From Echinometra lucunter (lineage: Eukaryota; Echinodermata; Echinoidea; Camarodonta; Echinometridae): a stretch of 64,000 nucleotides of DNA. The stretch is taken from the NCBI GenBank assembly GCA_029962745.1, contig JAPZVO010000106.1, positions 27,276 to 91,275 on the forward strand, given 5' to 3'. The position numbers and the translations under genes are program-made. This document shows, piece by piece, positions 13,701 to 27,600 of the stretch (position 1 is the stretch's first letter; the number at the start of each line of letters is the position of its first letter). Under the pieces are notes generated by a model. The model was given only the letters and a program-made list of their open reading frames with translations, had not been told where the DNA came from and did not search any database.

Positions 13701-15666
13701 TTTTAAAAAAGTTGAACAATTGGTATTGTCGGGACGAATCGAGCTAGATTTGGGGGTCATACGGTAAGGAGAATACCTAGAATTAATGTACCTGATAGGC
13801 CTACACAAAACAAAAATGGTTGAGGTGTCCAATTTAAGGGTAACGGGCCAATTTGATAAGTTCATGTCACTGCAAGACATAACTTAGTACTTGTTTACGG
13901 TCTAGTAATGCTTGAATTCTATTGTTTGGCTGATTTTTAAGTCCTGTCACAGGGACTCAGTAATACCAAAGAAAACTAGTTAGGTGAGTTGATTTCAAAC
14001 CCGGTACTTCCCATTTATTAACTGACAGGGTTGAATTGCATTTTCTCCTAAAGATACGACTCCTCCAGACATCACCTGTCCTGTTTTGGAAACGCAATAC
14101 ACAACCACATCTACAGCCACAGTGACATGGGCAGAACCAATTTGCACCGATGCCCACTCTCCTTGTTCTGTAACGTAAGAATTATTAATTTCATTACGTC
14201 TTTGAATAGTTAGTTACTGGTATTTTAGTTTATGCCTTGATTGAAAGCTTGATGGAGTCATCAATGGGGGTGAATTAGCCATTGGGTAGCCCCCCCCCCC
14301 CCCCCCGCCTCGGAAAGGCCAATCGACTTCAAATCATAGCCAAGTGCAAGCCTGTTGAGACGTCACTACGATTCGGAATAGATTTTGATTTCCCTCCTAC
14401 GTGGAGGCTCGTATAAGCCCAGAATTCCCATCCAAGTATTCATACGACTATTCGAATCAATAATCAACAAGCTTTTCATAAGGGTCATAAGGTTCATTTA
14501 TTGTCCATTAAATATTTTTTTTTACATTTAGATGGTATAGTTACACAAAACAAACAAAAAATTAATGTCTTGCACCAATATTAATTTCATTTTAAAATGT
14601 CATAGAAATAAAGAGAAAAGGAGAATTGATTTATTCAAATGGTTACCTGTTTCATTTTTATCAATATCAATACTACTATTGGTATTATTATTATTTTTAA
14701 TTATTATTATTATGATCATTATTATTATTATCATCATTATTACATTACTATTACTGTCATTTATCATTATCATTATTGTGATTGCTATCATCATTATTAT
14801 TGACATCATTATTGTGATTAATTTTGCCTCTATCAACTAACTAGACACTGTTCATTCATTTAATGGTAATAGAGTACTGAATGTGTAACATATTAGTCCA
14901 TAAGTATGATACTGATTTCATACATAAAAGCTACTGATATTCATAGTAACTTAAAAATGTAAGGCGGACAGAAGATTTAAAGCCCTTAATAAATGGGATG
15001 ATGTCATATCAAACTTTAAGAACGAAATTTCATTGGGGGTGATAGATCCCCCACCCCGGAATTTACGCCAATGTAGTGCTCTCTAGAGGGGAGGGTGCAG
15101 GGAAGGGGGAGTTTCCTCCTCCCGCGCGAAGCGCGGAAGCTCCGACGTTTCTTTGAATTGTTAGTTGTCGGTAATTAAGTCTATCTTCTGCGGCGTAACT
15201 AGGATTTCATTTTAGGAGGACGTTAGTGCTCCCTGGGGGGAGCGTTAAGCTCCGACGTTTTTTCGCTGTCAGTTCCCACTCTTCTTACGCTCTCTGTCTG
15301 TTATTGGGGGAGGGAGGGGGGTGAGGGGGCATACGCATAGAATCGGCGGTGTAGCTAGGATTTCCTTTTTGGAGGACGATAGTGCAAAGCGCGCTCCCTA
15401 GGCATGCTAGGGGGAGGGTGCAGGGATGGTGATTTTCCCCTCCCGCGCGATGGGCGGAAGCTCTGACGTTTCTTTGAATTGTTCGTTATCTGTTCTCGGT
15501 CTCTTACATTCTCTGCCTGTTATGGAGGGGGGAGGGGGGCAAAGTCGAAAATTTCCCGGTAACTAAGTCTAGAAATACACTATGCGGAGGTGAGCCCGCA
15601 CCGCGAGTTGCTTGTTGCGAAGCCTTTAGCGGGTGGGGCCCAGGGTTCTGGCTTAGGGCCCTTAAT

Positions 15667-15698
<32 letters not shown>

Positions 15699-18600
15699 CT
15701 ACAGGGAAAGCCACTGCGGGGGTCCATGAAGTGGAGCACCGTGGAGCACCCGGAAACTCCGGGGTTTTGGTACTGAATTTTCCCTCGTTTCTTTTGGTTC
15801 CCTTTGCTTTCTTCTTTTTTTCCCCCTTTCCCTCTTTTCCCTCTCTCTCTCTTCACTTTTTCTCCCCTTTCTCCTTTTTTTCCTTTCCCGTTCTCCTTCT
15901 TCCTTTCCCTTTCTCCTTCTTTCTTTTCCTTTCTTCTTCTTTCTTTTCCTTTCTTCTTCTTCTTCCTTTCCCTTTCTCCCTTCCTTTTTCTTCCTTTCCC
16001 TCCTTTTCATTTTCTCCCGGTGGTTTGGTGGATTTTCCCGCTGAAATCCTTCGGGGGGGGGGGGGGGCACTCTGCCCCCCGGTTGTTACGCCACTGTTTC
16101 AAGGGATATTAGCTATTTCTAAGGATGAATTTTGCCTTCTCTACAATCCTGTTTCTACACAAATCTTTAAAGTGTTTCTCTTTCCCTATCATGTTCTCGG
16201 CTTGCCGCACAATTATTCTCCTCAACGCAATGAGTGTACAACACTATACATCAACTGCAATAATACTTTCATTTATACAGATTTGGAGAAAAGAAACGTC
16301 ATTGCACAATCGACATGAAATGACTTCAGTTTTATGAAAAAATACATGCGTTACATAGTCCTTTCTTACAAAGTGCTTTACATTGATCTCCCCACTTCAG
16401 CAAACTTTTATAGCACACTTTTATTTTGTTCTTTCCAAACAGGCGTATCGCAGGAGGAGCACCTGGTTCCGAATTCAGTGAAGGATCTGATCACACAATA
16501 ACATACCGGGCTGTAGATACGGCAGGCAATGATCGAACATGTTCGTTCAGTTTTAGCGTTGTGGGTATGTGTCTGTGCAATTTCTTATTGCTGTTAAAAA
16601 ATAGATGTTGTTAGAACATTTTAGCAAATGTGATTGCTTTTGGCATGATCGATATTTAATCGTAGCACTTGTGATATCATTCACTCCTACATCATAGCAT
16701 GCTAAGTGAATTCAGTTGATAAAATAATTGCATAATTATTGTCCATGAAATAGTTTGGGGTAATTAGGCCCAAAGCTACTTGTATTACCTTGTGTTACCA
16801 AGTCGAAATTCCAAGGGTCTCAAAGTGCGTCTGTTCAGTCTCAAATACAATGGTTCACTGCACAGATCCAGTGCCAGTCTTGTGCCAGTCTTTATTACAG
16901 AGGTTGGCGAATTTGGTTTCAGTGGGCTACAACATGGTACAATTTCTTTTGTGGTGTGCATGCCTAACAAAGCAATATGCGCCATGTTGTGCCCTACTGG
17001 AGCCGAGTTGGCCAAACTGTAATAAAGGGCTCTGGTGCCAGTAGTGGAGCGGCGCCTTCTTGTGGTGAATGTTTGTGGGGTGGGGGCAGTTCTTATCCTC
17101 TCCCCCCCCCCTTTTTGAAAAACCTTGCCCCATATGCAATTTGCACCCAAGATCAAACAAAAGATATATGAGACCCAAAACGCAAAAGCTTTCGAAAACC
17201 AACACTAAAAAACAACTAACACTTGTCTCCTCAGGGTTGCCTATTACACTTAAAGTTTTGACTAACTTTAATCGGCTGCAATTTTCGAATTGCAGCTCAT
17301 AACTATCACTAACACACAATACAATCATACAAAAACATAAAATTAAAAAAAAAAGAACGCTGTAAAAACCTAACACTAAACTTTCCAAGGAGGTTCACGC
17401 TTACACCCCCTCCGCGCCCCCATGGCGGTGAGCTATCCGCTGACCCTTCCTAGAGTACCTACATAAAGAGAGTAGCGACATAGACGTCCTACTTCTTGGG
17501 AAACAAAATGGCGTTCAAATTCTTTCTATTTCGAACACCCGTTTGCTTATCGGAATTGAATAGAAATGTTGCGTAACAGGGAAACAAAATGGCGTTCAAA
17601 TCTTGGGTTGTCGCTACTCTCTTTATGTAGGTACTCTAACCCTTCCCGGGCTGCGTCTTTTTTTTTCCCTACCGTTACTGCGTAAAATTGCAGGACTTCA
17701 CTCAGGAAGCGACTAGTGCGAGAGGCTATTATCAATATAGAGAATATGATTTACGCAGTACACCCGCACTACGCATGCGCGTGGACTTTGTTCGTCGATC
17801 GCGTCGGCTTGCAATGCATGTGATATGGGCTAGCTGCGTACACATAATGTAAGCTAGATTTGAAGAAAAATAACTATATCAAAAGTCACTCATACTTTGT
17901 GGTAGAGAATTATGAGAGGTTTATATAGTTTTGGATGGAATTGTTCATGTATTGAAGTGCAGCTGACACCGCGATAGTTGGTTGATGGACGCCCGAAGCT
18001 TCGGGCGAAAAGCAGTTATTAACCCTAATAAGCACTGCGTGTGTTCTGTGTAGCCTCTCGCACAAGTCGCTTCCTGAGTGAAGTTCTGCAATTTTACGCA
18101 GTAACGGTAGGGAAAAAAAAGACGCTCCCGGGCTAAGGCGCCATCTTACCTACCCGCGAAGTACATTTCTTGGGTTTTTCTTCTTTTTTTCAGTCACTGT
18201 GGGTATCCGGAAAACCGGAAGCCCACCTAGGTCACTCCGACACTACACCCATAATTATAGCATGTATGTTAATGTCTCATCTATATAATTTGGGTCTCCT
18301 GTTTGAAAAATTACACTCAAACGTAAAAAAGGAAGTTATTTCAGCCAGTTGGAATCAGTGCTGTAGTGCCTTGATGTTGGGCCTTGGCCTTAAGGCGCCT
18401 TAAGGCCAGTTTTTTCAATACCTTGGCCTTGGCCTCCGATGCCTTGGCCTTGGCCTTGAGGGTTTGAAGCCTTGAAAATCACCAGAAAATTCAATGCATT
18501 TTCAAGGCATATGGAATTTTGTATTTATGCAAGTATAATGTCAGGTGTTTTGATTATTCTGTGTAGTAAAGCTATATCATTAATCTAATACAAGTTGTAT

Positions 18601-21600
18601 GCAGTTACATTCTTGGGAAATTCTTGTATTACAAAATCTAACATGTAGGTTAATACCAGAAGATGATTAAAGAGTAACAACAAGAAATAACAATAACAGT
18701 AATAATAATGTAAACAATCATTAAATTATGATGATGATGAAGATAATTATGATGATGATGATGATGATGAAGATGGTGATGATGATGATGGTGATGATGA
18801 TGACGATGGCGATGATAACCGATGATGATGAACATTGATAACACAGATTAGCACCTCTATGATTTTTTTTTTGCATAATACTTCCTTACGTTTTTACAAA
18901 ATCCTCTCATTTTTTGAATCATGAAAATGGGAAGTTACTACAAATATTTTGATTCAGTATGTTACAGCCATGGAGGCCCTGGGGTAAGTGCGCATTACAG
19001 AAACCACTGAATGTGTTACACTGCCATTGTATTTCTTCTCACCAATAAATTTTGTTAATTACTTGGAGGGAGAGAGGGAGGTGTTAGGCCCAATGGAGGT
19101 AGTGAGCATTGCAAAGACCGGTGAATGTGTTGTATACATGATTTCCAAATATCATTATACTTTCATAAAGTTTAGCAGATGTCAGATTGACATATAATTT
19201 ATAGTAGTTTTTGTTTCAAGTGAGTTTTGAAACCTTGTGAAGAATGTAATTTCGATCTTTTACTCTGGTTTCCAGGAAGAAGAAAGTTTTAAAGTCTGTT
19301 CCGATAAAGACTTGAGCATTTAAAGTTTATGCTTTATCATTTTAAATGTTTTATCTATAATTATCTGTAGCCATAATTATATACACACTAAGAAATTAGG
19401 GTGCAATTCTGCATCCTTAGGGGTGCAGACTGCTGCACCCTAATTTCTTAGTGTGTACATGCATATACCAATTGCCACATTGTGCAACTGCTCACTGCTC
19501 TGAAGTGGAGTGAAGTGAAGTGAATCGAAAATGTTTTACAAAATTATTTTACCATGTACCACCTTCGACTCTGAACTAGAAAAAACTTCAGCGTACATTT
19601 GTAAATTTGATATCAGTGGGAGCGACATCTCGGGCAGAATAATGTATAACTGGTAAAAAAAATAACAATTTTAAGGGAAGGTCATTTCAATGCTCATTTG
19701 CTGTTACAGTATTTTGAGCACGATTTGGGTTCTCAGACGTCTAATACATAAAAAAAGCTTCTTTTATAGGTGACAGATACTATTCTTGATTGACTTCAGA
19801 ATGAACATCACGTTGAATGTGAAAGGCTATGTATTCATAATTCTTTTGTGCATGTGTGATCCCCTTTGTTATATGATCCAATTTTCTTGTATTTCTTAAT
19901 TTAATGCCTTGGCCTTGGCCTTGGCCTTGGAGATTGAAGCCTTGGCCGGGGACTTGAGGGTTTGGGCCTTGACTACAACACTGGTTGGAATTCTATATAT
20001 GATTATATATGAAGGCCATTCCTGGATCACTGTTCAGGAGGTCCGTGGTAGCTTAAAGGGGTATCCCACTCAGCGGCAAAGGCTTGCGAACGTAGCTTAT
20101 TTCCGATTCGTCAACTTTTTAACGAATGTTCGCAATAATCAACGAAATAATTTTTGATAGGTTGAAAAATTATTATTAACAAAAGAAAAATATTTACGAC
20201 CATTAAAACTGTTTGCGAACTGCTTTTGCAAACGTTTACGACCTTTAATTTACGAACCTGACGAAACCCCAAATTCGCTACGTTCGCAAACGTTCGCCGC
20301 CCAATGAGATACACCCTTGAAAGTTGCGGTTTTTCGATTCATGAACTTTTTGACGAATGTTGACGAAAATCAGGATTCTCTTCTGCTTTTTAGGCACAAT
20401 TAACGACAATTAGCAACATTCGCGCGAATGTTTGCGAAAGTGTTTGCAAAAGACAGTTGGCGACTATTAGCGAATGTAAACAAATTTAATGTCTGGTATT
20501 CAAGCCGTTGAATTAAATGTCGCTGTATAATTTTTTTGTATGAGTTATACACCCCCTCCTCATCGTTTATTTTTCCACAGTTATACAATGCCGTGTTCTG
20601 GAGGTACCATTGAATGGTATTGTTAGTTGCACGAATGGAATGTCTGTTGATTCGGTGTGTCATTTCTCTTGCAACACGGATTTTCTTCTGAGTGGTTCGG
20701 CCTCCAGGACCTGTTCGCGATCTAGCAACTCCGCCTCTTGGTCAGGCTCTACACCATCATGTACCAGTAAGATAAATATACGTACATGTTTGTAACAAGG
20801 GTTTTATAGGGCAAAGAATTCGATACTTATCTTAACAAGTCTTGCTAATAACAAAGACTGAAAAAAGTGTCAAATATTGACCATTTTCTGAAGTCAACCT
20901 TCGGTGATAAGATGAGTTAGAGGGAACATTTATATAATATTGACTGACCTTGAGGGAGATACCACATTTATTTCCCAAACTAGTCGCATATTGTCCCGAG
21001 TCGAGGACGAGGGCAATGTGGGTCTAGTAAGGGAAATTAATGTGGTATCTCCCGAAAGTAACGCGAGTCCATATTATTATTATTACCTGTTCACCCCTAT
21101 CAAGTGCATTTAATTTAAAAGTTTAAAGAAAAATAGGGTCTAACACTAACACTAAACAACTATGATAGATTTGCCCTCGTTTACTAATTGTCGCAGTAAA
21201 ATTGTCGATAACTTCAGTTTTTATGAGTTCGCGCACCCGCAAGTGATCTATCTTGCGCGTGTTGAACGTAACTGAAGTAAACGACATTATTTTACCTAAA
21301 CGTACATACATACACAAGCTAGCGAACACAATCGTTTGCGCGCATGCGCTTCGGTGTGATCGGGGGAATATGGATATTATGGACCGATAATTTAGTAACA
21401 GAGACGCAATAGGAAAATGACAAATTTCGCGGAGGAGGGGTGTATGAATATTATTACCCTAGTCATATCAGCTGAGCCCTGGCTGAGCCATTGTGATATA
21501 ATTTGTGTTGAGTTAATCAATTAGACAGACAAAATACGCGCTTATATCTTGTCTGCAAAATGCCTCATTCAGGTAATAATTGGAGGATTCATCTCAAAAC

Positions 21601-24600
21601 AAAGTGAATGCAGGTACCATTTGTGTGAAATTTATGAGTTTCCCTCAATTTTATTTATCTTTTGGAGGCTAAATAATTATGAGGTGTCCGCCGGAAAGTT
21701 AGGTCGGATACCCGAAATAAACTATCCTAAATTACCATCCGTAATTGGTCCAGAATTAATGTACAGCTCAAATTTAGGTTTCATGCAATACGTTGCAGTT
21801 ATGTCTAAAATTCCAAGCACTAACTTAATCATTTTTTAAAAGTTGTTAAGGTGCCTATGGGGCAAAAGGGCCCCTTGGAAAAGGTTAAACAATGGGCATT
21901 ATCGGGACAAAACCAAGCTACATCTTGGGGTCATAAGGTAAGGAGAATACCTTAAATTAATTTACCTGATAGGCCTACACACAAGAAAAGTGTATGAGGC
22001 GTCCAATTTAAGTGTAATGGGCCATTTTGATAAATTCATGTCACTGCAGGACATTTACGATACAGTAATGCATGAATTCTATTATTTGATTGATTTTTCT
22101 TTAATTTTTCACATATTTTTCAGTCCTATCCGGGGACTAAGTAATACCAAAGAAAACTAGCTCGGTGAGTACATTTCAAACCCGGTACTTCTCATTTATT
22201 AACTGACAGGGTTGAGTTTCATATTTTTCTTCTAAAGATACGTCTCCTCCAGACATCAACTGTCCTGACTTAGGAACTCAATACACCACCACATCTACAG
22301 CCACAGTGACATGGGCAGAACCAACTTGCACTGATCCCCATTCTCCTTGTTCTCTTACGTAAGAATTATTAATTATATTTCGTCTTTGGTAGTTAGTTAT
22401 TGGTATTTTAGTTTGTGCATTGATTGAAAGCTCGATGGAGTCATCAACAGGAGTAATCTGGCTTCAAATCATAGCCAAGTGTAAGGCTAGCTACGACGTC
22501 ACTTCGATTCGGAATTCATCAATAAGTTTTACTTGTTACATGTTCATATCGAATGCTCTTACATTTTTTTTTTCTTCAAAATTCGGATTGCAAACTGATC
22601 GTATATAGCATGCGGTGGGCTTAGGGGCCGGTTGAGAGGTCCGGGTATATACCAGAAGTTCTCCAAACATGCCAAATGAATTTCAGTCTCAGTAAGCCTC
22701 TGTTCATTAATAAATCTGTGAATTTCTCTACTGGATTGATTGCCAGTGAGTGACAATGCCAGATTTTAATTGCCCACTTTTACTCTATCATTAAGCTGAC
22801 ATTTCATCTCGTTCTTTCCAAACAGGCGTATAGCAGGAGGAGCACCAGGTACCCCATTCAGCGAAGGATATCACACGGTAACATACAGGACCGAAGATAC
22901 CGCAGGCAATGATCGAACTTGTTCATTCAGTTTTAGCGTTGTGGGTATGTGTCTCATTTTCTATCATACAGTTTCACAACCGTTGTACTTCGTACGTAAT
23001 TATAAAAGCTGCCATTACAAAAATAGATGTTGAAGCGAATTCTGCTGATAAAATCCCTAAAATGATATAATATTTGTCCATAAATGATTGTGAGCTATCT
23101 TTTGAGGGAAAGGAAATCTAATTAATACATCAATAATTATAGCATGTATATTAATGTCTCCTTTATCTTATTTGGGCCTAAAGGAACGTTATATCAGCTG
23201 TCGGCATCGTATATTTTTGTCGAGCCACTGATGTGGCGCCCCTGTATTGTCACTCTGTATCGACTTCGTGTACGCATGATGGTTCGAAATTTCGCGTGTA
23301 AAGGGATCTTTTTGAGCATGTTCGCGAAAATGAAATGTCCGCGATTTCGAAAAAAAAAGTTGTTTTCATAAGCTTGTACTCGAAATTGAAAAATAAAGGT
23401 GTTTTGGGGCTTGTAGACCACTACTCGAAATTGAAAAAAGGGTGGTATTTTTTCTGGTCCTTGTTTGCAGAAAGCGTACTTGGAATGCGAAAACTAGGGA
23501 TGTTTTTTAAAGGCCCATTTGTACCCGTTTTGCGCCAAATAGGGGGTGAAAATGGCTGAAAATGTACTTAAAATACTGGGAAATAGGGGTCATATTCTGG
23601 GTTGCCGAACGATCATGGTTACACCTTTGAATATAGAGTGACAACACCGGGTGTGGCGCGAGACTAAGGGATCCAAATTTCCGGTGTTCGTCCATCTGTG
23701 ACGCTTATGAATTAAACTTGAATAACTTTGCGAAAATTTGCCCGTTTGTAACAAAAATTGAATGCTAGAAGCTCTATTATGGGGCCTTAGTGTTATCTGG
23801 GGTCAGAGGCGAAATGAGGTCAAATGCTAAAAATTGACCTGCAAGTTTCTGCTGCGGTTATTAACTTTATCAACTAGCCCGTTCATAAATTAATTATTCC
23901 GTTTGTAACCAAACTTAGACGGGAGATGGCTGACAGGGACCTCAATGTTATTCAGGGTCAAAGGTCACGTATGTAGGTCAAAGGTTGATTCATGTCAAAT
24001 GTTACAATTTAACAAGAATGGTTGCACACGAACGTGGCGAGACTCATTATGGCTATTGCCTTGTTATGAATTCCATTCGATCACTGTTAAGAAGGTCCAT
24101 GGTAGCATAGTGATGTTGAATTAAATGTCGCTGTTCTCGCATAACTTTTCCATTCGAATTATACATTCCCCCCCCCCCCCTGCTTTTCCGCAGTTTTACA
24201 ATGCACAGTTTTGGAGATACCCTTGAATGGCATTGTAAGTTGCACGGATGGAAGGTCTGTTGGTTCGGTGTGTCATTTCTCTTGCAACACGGATTTCTTC
24301 TGAGTGGTTCGGCCTCCAGGACCTGTTCGCGATCTAGCAACTCCGCCTCTTGGTCAGGCTCTACACCATCATGTACCAGTAAGATAAATATACGTACATG
24401 TTTGTAACAAGGGTTTTATAGGGCAAAGAATTCGATACTTATCTTAACAAGTCTTGCTAATAACAAAGACTGAAAAAAGTGTCAAATATTGACCATTTTC
24501 TGAAGTCAACCTTCGGTGATAAGATGAGTTAGAGGGAACATTTATATAATATTGACTGACCTTGAGGGAGATACCACATTTATTTCCCAAACTAGTCGCA

Positions 24601-27600
24601 TATTGTCCCGAGTCGAGGACGAGGGCAATGTGGGTCTAGTAAGGGAAATTAATGTGGTATCTCCCGAAAGTAACGCGAGTCCATATTATTATTATTACCT
24701 GTTCACCCCTATCAAGTGCATTTAATTTAAAAGTTAAAGAAAAATAGGGTCTAACACTAACACTAAACAACTATGATAGATTTGCCCTCGTTTACTAATT
24801 GTCGCAGTAAAATTGTCGATAACTTCAGTTTTTATGAGTTCGCGCACCCGCAAGTGATCTATCTTGCGCGTGTTGAACGTAACTGAAGTAAACGACATTA
24901 TTTTACCTAAACGTACATACATACACAAGCTAGCGAACACAATCGTTTGCGCGCATGCGCTTCGGTGTGATCGGGGGAATATGGATATTATGGACCGATA
25001 ATTTAGTACAGAGACGCAATAGGAAAATGACAAATTTCGCGGAGGAGGGGTGTATGAATATTATTACCCTAGTCATATCAGCTGAGCCCTGGCTGAGCCA
25101 TTGTGATATAATTTGTGTTGAGTTAATCAATTAGACAGACAAAATACGCGCTTATATCTTGTCTGCAAAATGCCTCATTCAGGTAATAATTGGAGGATTC
25201 ATCTCAAAACAAAGTGAATGCAGGTACCATTTGTGTGAAATTTATGAGTTTCCCTCAATTTTATTTATCTTTTGGAGGCTAAATAATTATGAGGTGTCCG
25301 CCGGAAAGTTAGGTCGGATACCCGAAATAAACTATCCTAAATTACCATCCGTAATTGGTCCAGAATTAATGTACAGCTCAAATTTAGGTTTCATGCAATA
25401 CGTTGCAGTTATGTCTAAAATTCCAAGCACTAACTTAATCATTTTTTAAAAGTTGTTAAGGTGCCTTATGGGGCAAAAGGGCCCCTTGGAAAAGGTTAAA
25501 CAATGGGCATTATCGGGACAAAACCAAGCTACATCTTGGGGTCATAAGGTAAGGAGAATACCTTAAATTAATTTACCTGATAGGCCTACACACAAGAAAA
25601 GTGTATGAGGCGTCCAATTTAAGTGTAATGGGCCATTTTGATAAATTCATGTCACTGCAGGACATTTACGATACAGTAATGCATGAATTCTATTATTTGA
25701 TTGATTTTTCTTTAATTTTCACATATTTTTCAGTCCTATCCGGGGACTAAGTAATACCAAAGAAAACTAGCTCGGTGAGTACATTTCAAACCCGGTACTT
25801 CTCATTTATTAACTGACAGGGTTGAGTTTCATATTTTTCTTCTAAAGATACGTCTCCTCCAGACATCAACTGTCCTGACTTAGGAACTCAATACACCACC
25901 ACATCTACAGCCACAGTGACATGGGCAGAACCAACTTGCACTGATCCCCATTCTCCTTGTTCTCTTACGTAAGAATTATTAATTATATTTCGTCTTTGGT
26001 AGTTAGTTATTGGTATTTTAGTTTGTGCATTGATTGAAAGCTCGATGGAGTCATCAACAGGAGTAATCTGGCTTCAAATCATAGCCAAGTGTAAGGCTAG
26101 CTACGACGTCACTTCGATTCGGAATTCATCAATAAGTTTTTACTTGTTTACATGTTCATATCGAATGCTCTTACATTTTTTTTTTCTTCAAAATTCGGAT
26201 TGCAAACTGATCGTATATAGCATGCGGTGGGCTTAGGGGCCGGTTGAGAGGTCCGGGTATATACCAGAAGTTCTCCAAACATGCCAAATGAATTTCAGTC
26301 TCAGTAAGCCTCTGTTCATTAATAAATCTGTGAATTTCTCTACTGGATTGATTGCCAGTGAGTGACAATGCCAGATTTTAATTGCCCACTTTTACTCTAT
26401 CATTAAGCTGACATTTCATCTCGTTCTTTCCAAACAGGCGTATAGCAGGAGGAGCACCAGGTACCCCATTCAGCGAAGGATATCACACGGTAACATACAG
26501 GACCGAAGATACCGCAGGCAATGATCGAACTTGTTCATTCAGTTTTAGCGTTGTGGGTATGTGTCTCATTTTCTATCATACAGTTTCACAACCGTTGTAC
26601 TTCGTACGTAATTATAAAAGCTGCCATTACAAAAATAGATGTTGAAGCGAATTCTGCTGATGAAATCCCTAAAATGATATAATATTTGTCCATAAATGAT
26701 TGTGAGCTATCTTTTGAGGGAAAGGAAATCTAATTAATACATCAATAATTATAGCATGTATATTAATGTCTCCTTTATCTTATTTGGGCCTAAAGGAACG
26801 TTATATCAGCTGTCGGCATCGTATATTTTTGTCGAGCCACTGATGTGGCGCCCCTGTATTGTCACTCTGTATCGACTTCGTGTACGCATGATGGTTCGAA
26901 ATTTCGCGTGTAAAGGGATCTTTTTGAGCATGTTCGCGAAAATGAAATGTCCGCGATTTCGAAAAAAAAAGTTGTTTTCATAAGCTTGTACTCGAAATTG
27001 AAAAATAAAGGTGTTTTGGGGCTTGTAGACCACTACTCGAAATTGAAAAAAGGGTGGTATTTTTTTCTGGTCCTTGTTTGCAGAAAGCGTACTTGGAATG
27101 CGAAAACTAGGGATGTTTTTTAAAGGCCCATTTGTACCCGTTTTGCGCCAAATAGGGGGTGAAAATGGCTGAAAATGTACTTAAAATACTGGGAAATAGG
27201 GGTCATATTCTGGGTTGCCGAACGATCATGGTTACACCTTTGAATATAGAGTGACAACACCGGGTGTGGCGCGAGACTAAGGGATCCAAATTTCCGGTGT
27301 TCGTCCATCTGTGACGCTTATGAATTAAACTTGAATAACTTTGCGAAAATTTGCCCGTTTGTAACAAAAATTGAATGCTAGAAGCTCTATTATGGGGCCT
27401 TAGTGTTATCTGGGGTCAGAGGCGAAATGAGGTCAAATGCTAAAAATTGACCTGCAAGTTTCTGCTGCGGTTATTAACTTTATCAACTAGCCCGTTCATA
27501 AATTAATTATTCCGTTTGTAACCAAACTTAGACGGGAGATGGCTGACAGGGACCTCAATGTTATTCAGGGTCAAAGGTCACGTATGTAGGTCAAAGGTTG

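Larger units (their letters stand above)
14175..16442 (+). other. Intron between HYR-a 2 and HYR-b 2
   Basis: No gene. It holds a poly-C run at about 14290, an ATT/ATC simple repeat (14660-14825), a GC-rich duplicated segment (about 15080-15530: aagctccgacgtttctttga occurs twice), a 31-base poly-G run (15667-15697), a pyrimidine-rich tract (15790-16015), and a CCACTG-like end at about 16095 suggesting a remnant hAT-type element whose other end was not found. Confidence 0.6.
18356..19983. mobile_element. Non-autonomous hAT-type transposon, 1.6 kb, with CCTTGG repeats
   Basis: Left end CAGTGCTGTAGTGCCTTG, right end complementary (CAGTGTTGTAGTCAAGG), both followed inward by repeated TTGGCC. The 8-bp duplication GTTGGAAT is exact (18348-18355 and 19984-19991). 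The paralogous intron of module 1 has a single GTTGGAAT at 12169-12176, an empty site. No transposase frame. Contains a GAT-type microsatellite and a 76-bp palindrome. Confidence 0.92.
16565..20580 (+). other. Intron between HYR-b 2 and Sushi 2, a nest of insertions
   Basis: This 4-kb intron is homologous to the 0.86-kb intron of module 1 but is expanded by transposons: a region of unknown origin (about 16760-17440), a short hAT-type MITE (17451-17638), a foldback (17645-18132), a 1.6-kb hAT-type element (18356-19983) and the MITE shared with module 1 (20053-20319). No coding exon was seen. Confidence 0.75.
20651..24263 (+). repeat. Recent tandem duplication, copy A (about 3.6 kb)
   Basis: Runs from ttcggtgtgt inside Sushi 2 to the same point inside Sushi 3. 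It contains the 3' part of a Sushi exon, the intron, HYR-a 3, HYR-b 3, and the 5' part of the next Sushi exon. It is nearly identical to copies B and C, including introns; I noted only scattered substitutions and homopolymer indels. Confidence 0.93.

Noticed and set aside
15590..16318. 242-codon frame with Gly run and Phe/Ser/Pro-rich stretch
   Set aside because: It spans a poly-G run and a CT-rich tract, with no domain; compositional artefact in an intron.
16927..17388. 153-codon minus-strand frame with hydrophobic start
   Set aside because: It lies in the intron of module 2 in sequence of uncertain, probably repeat, origin and has no domain signature.
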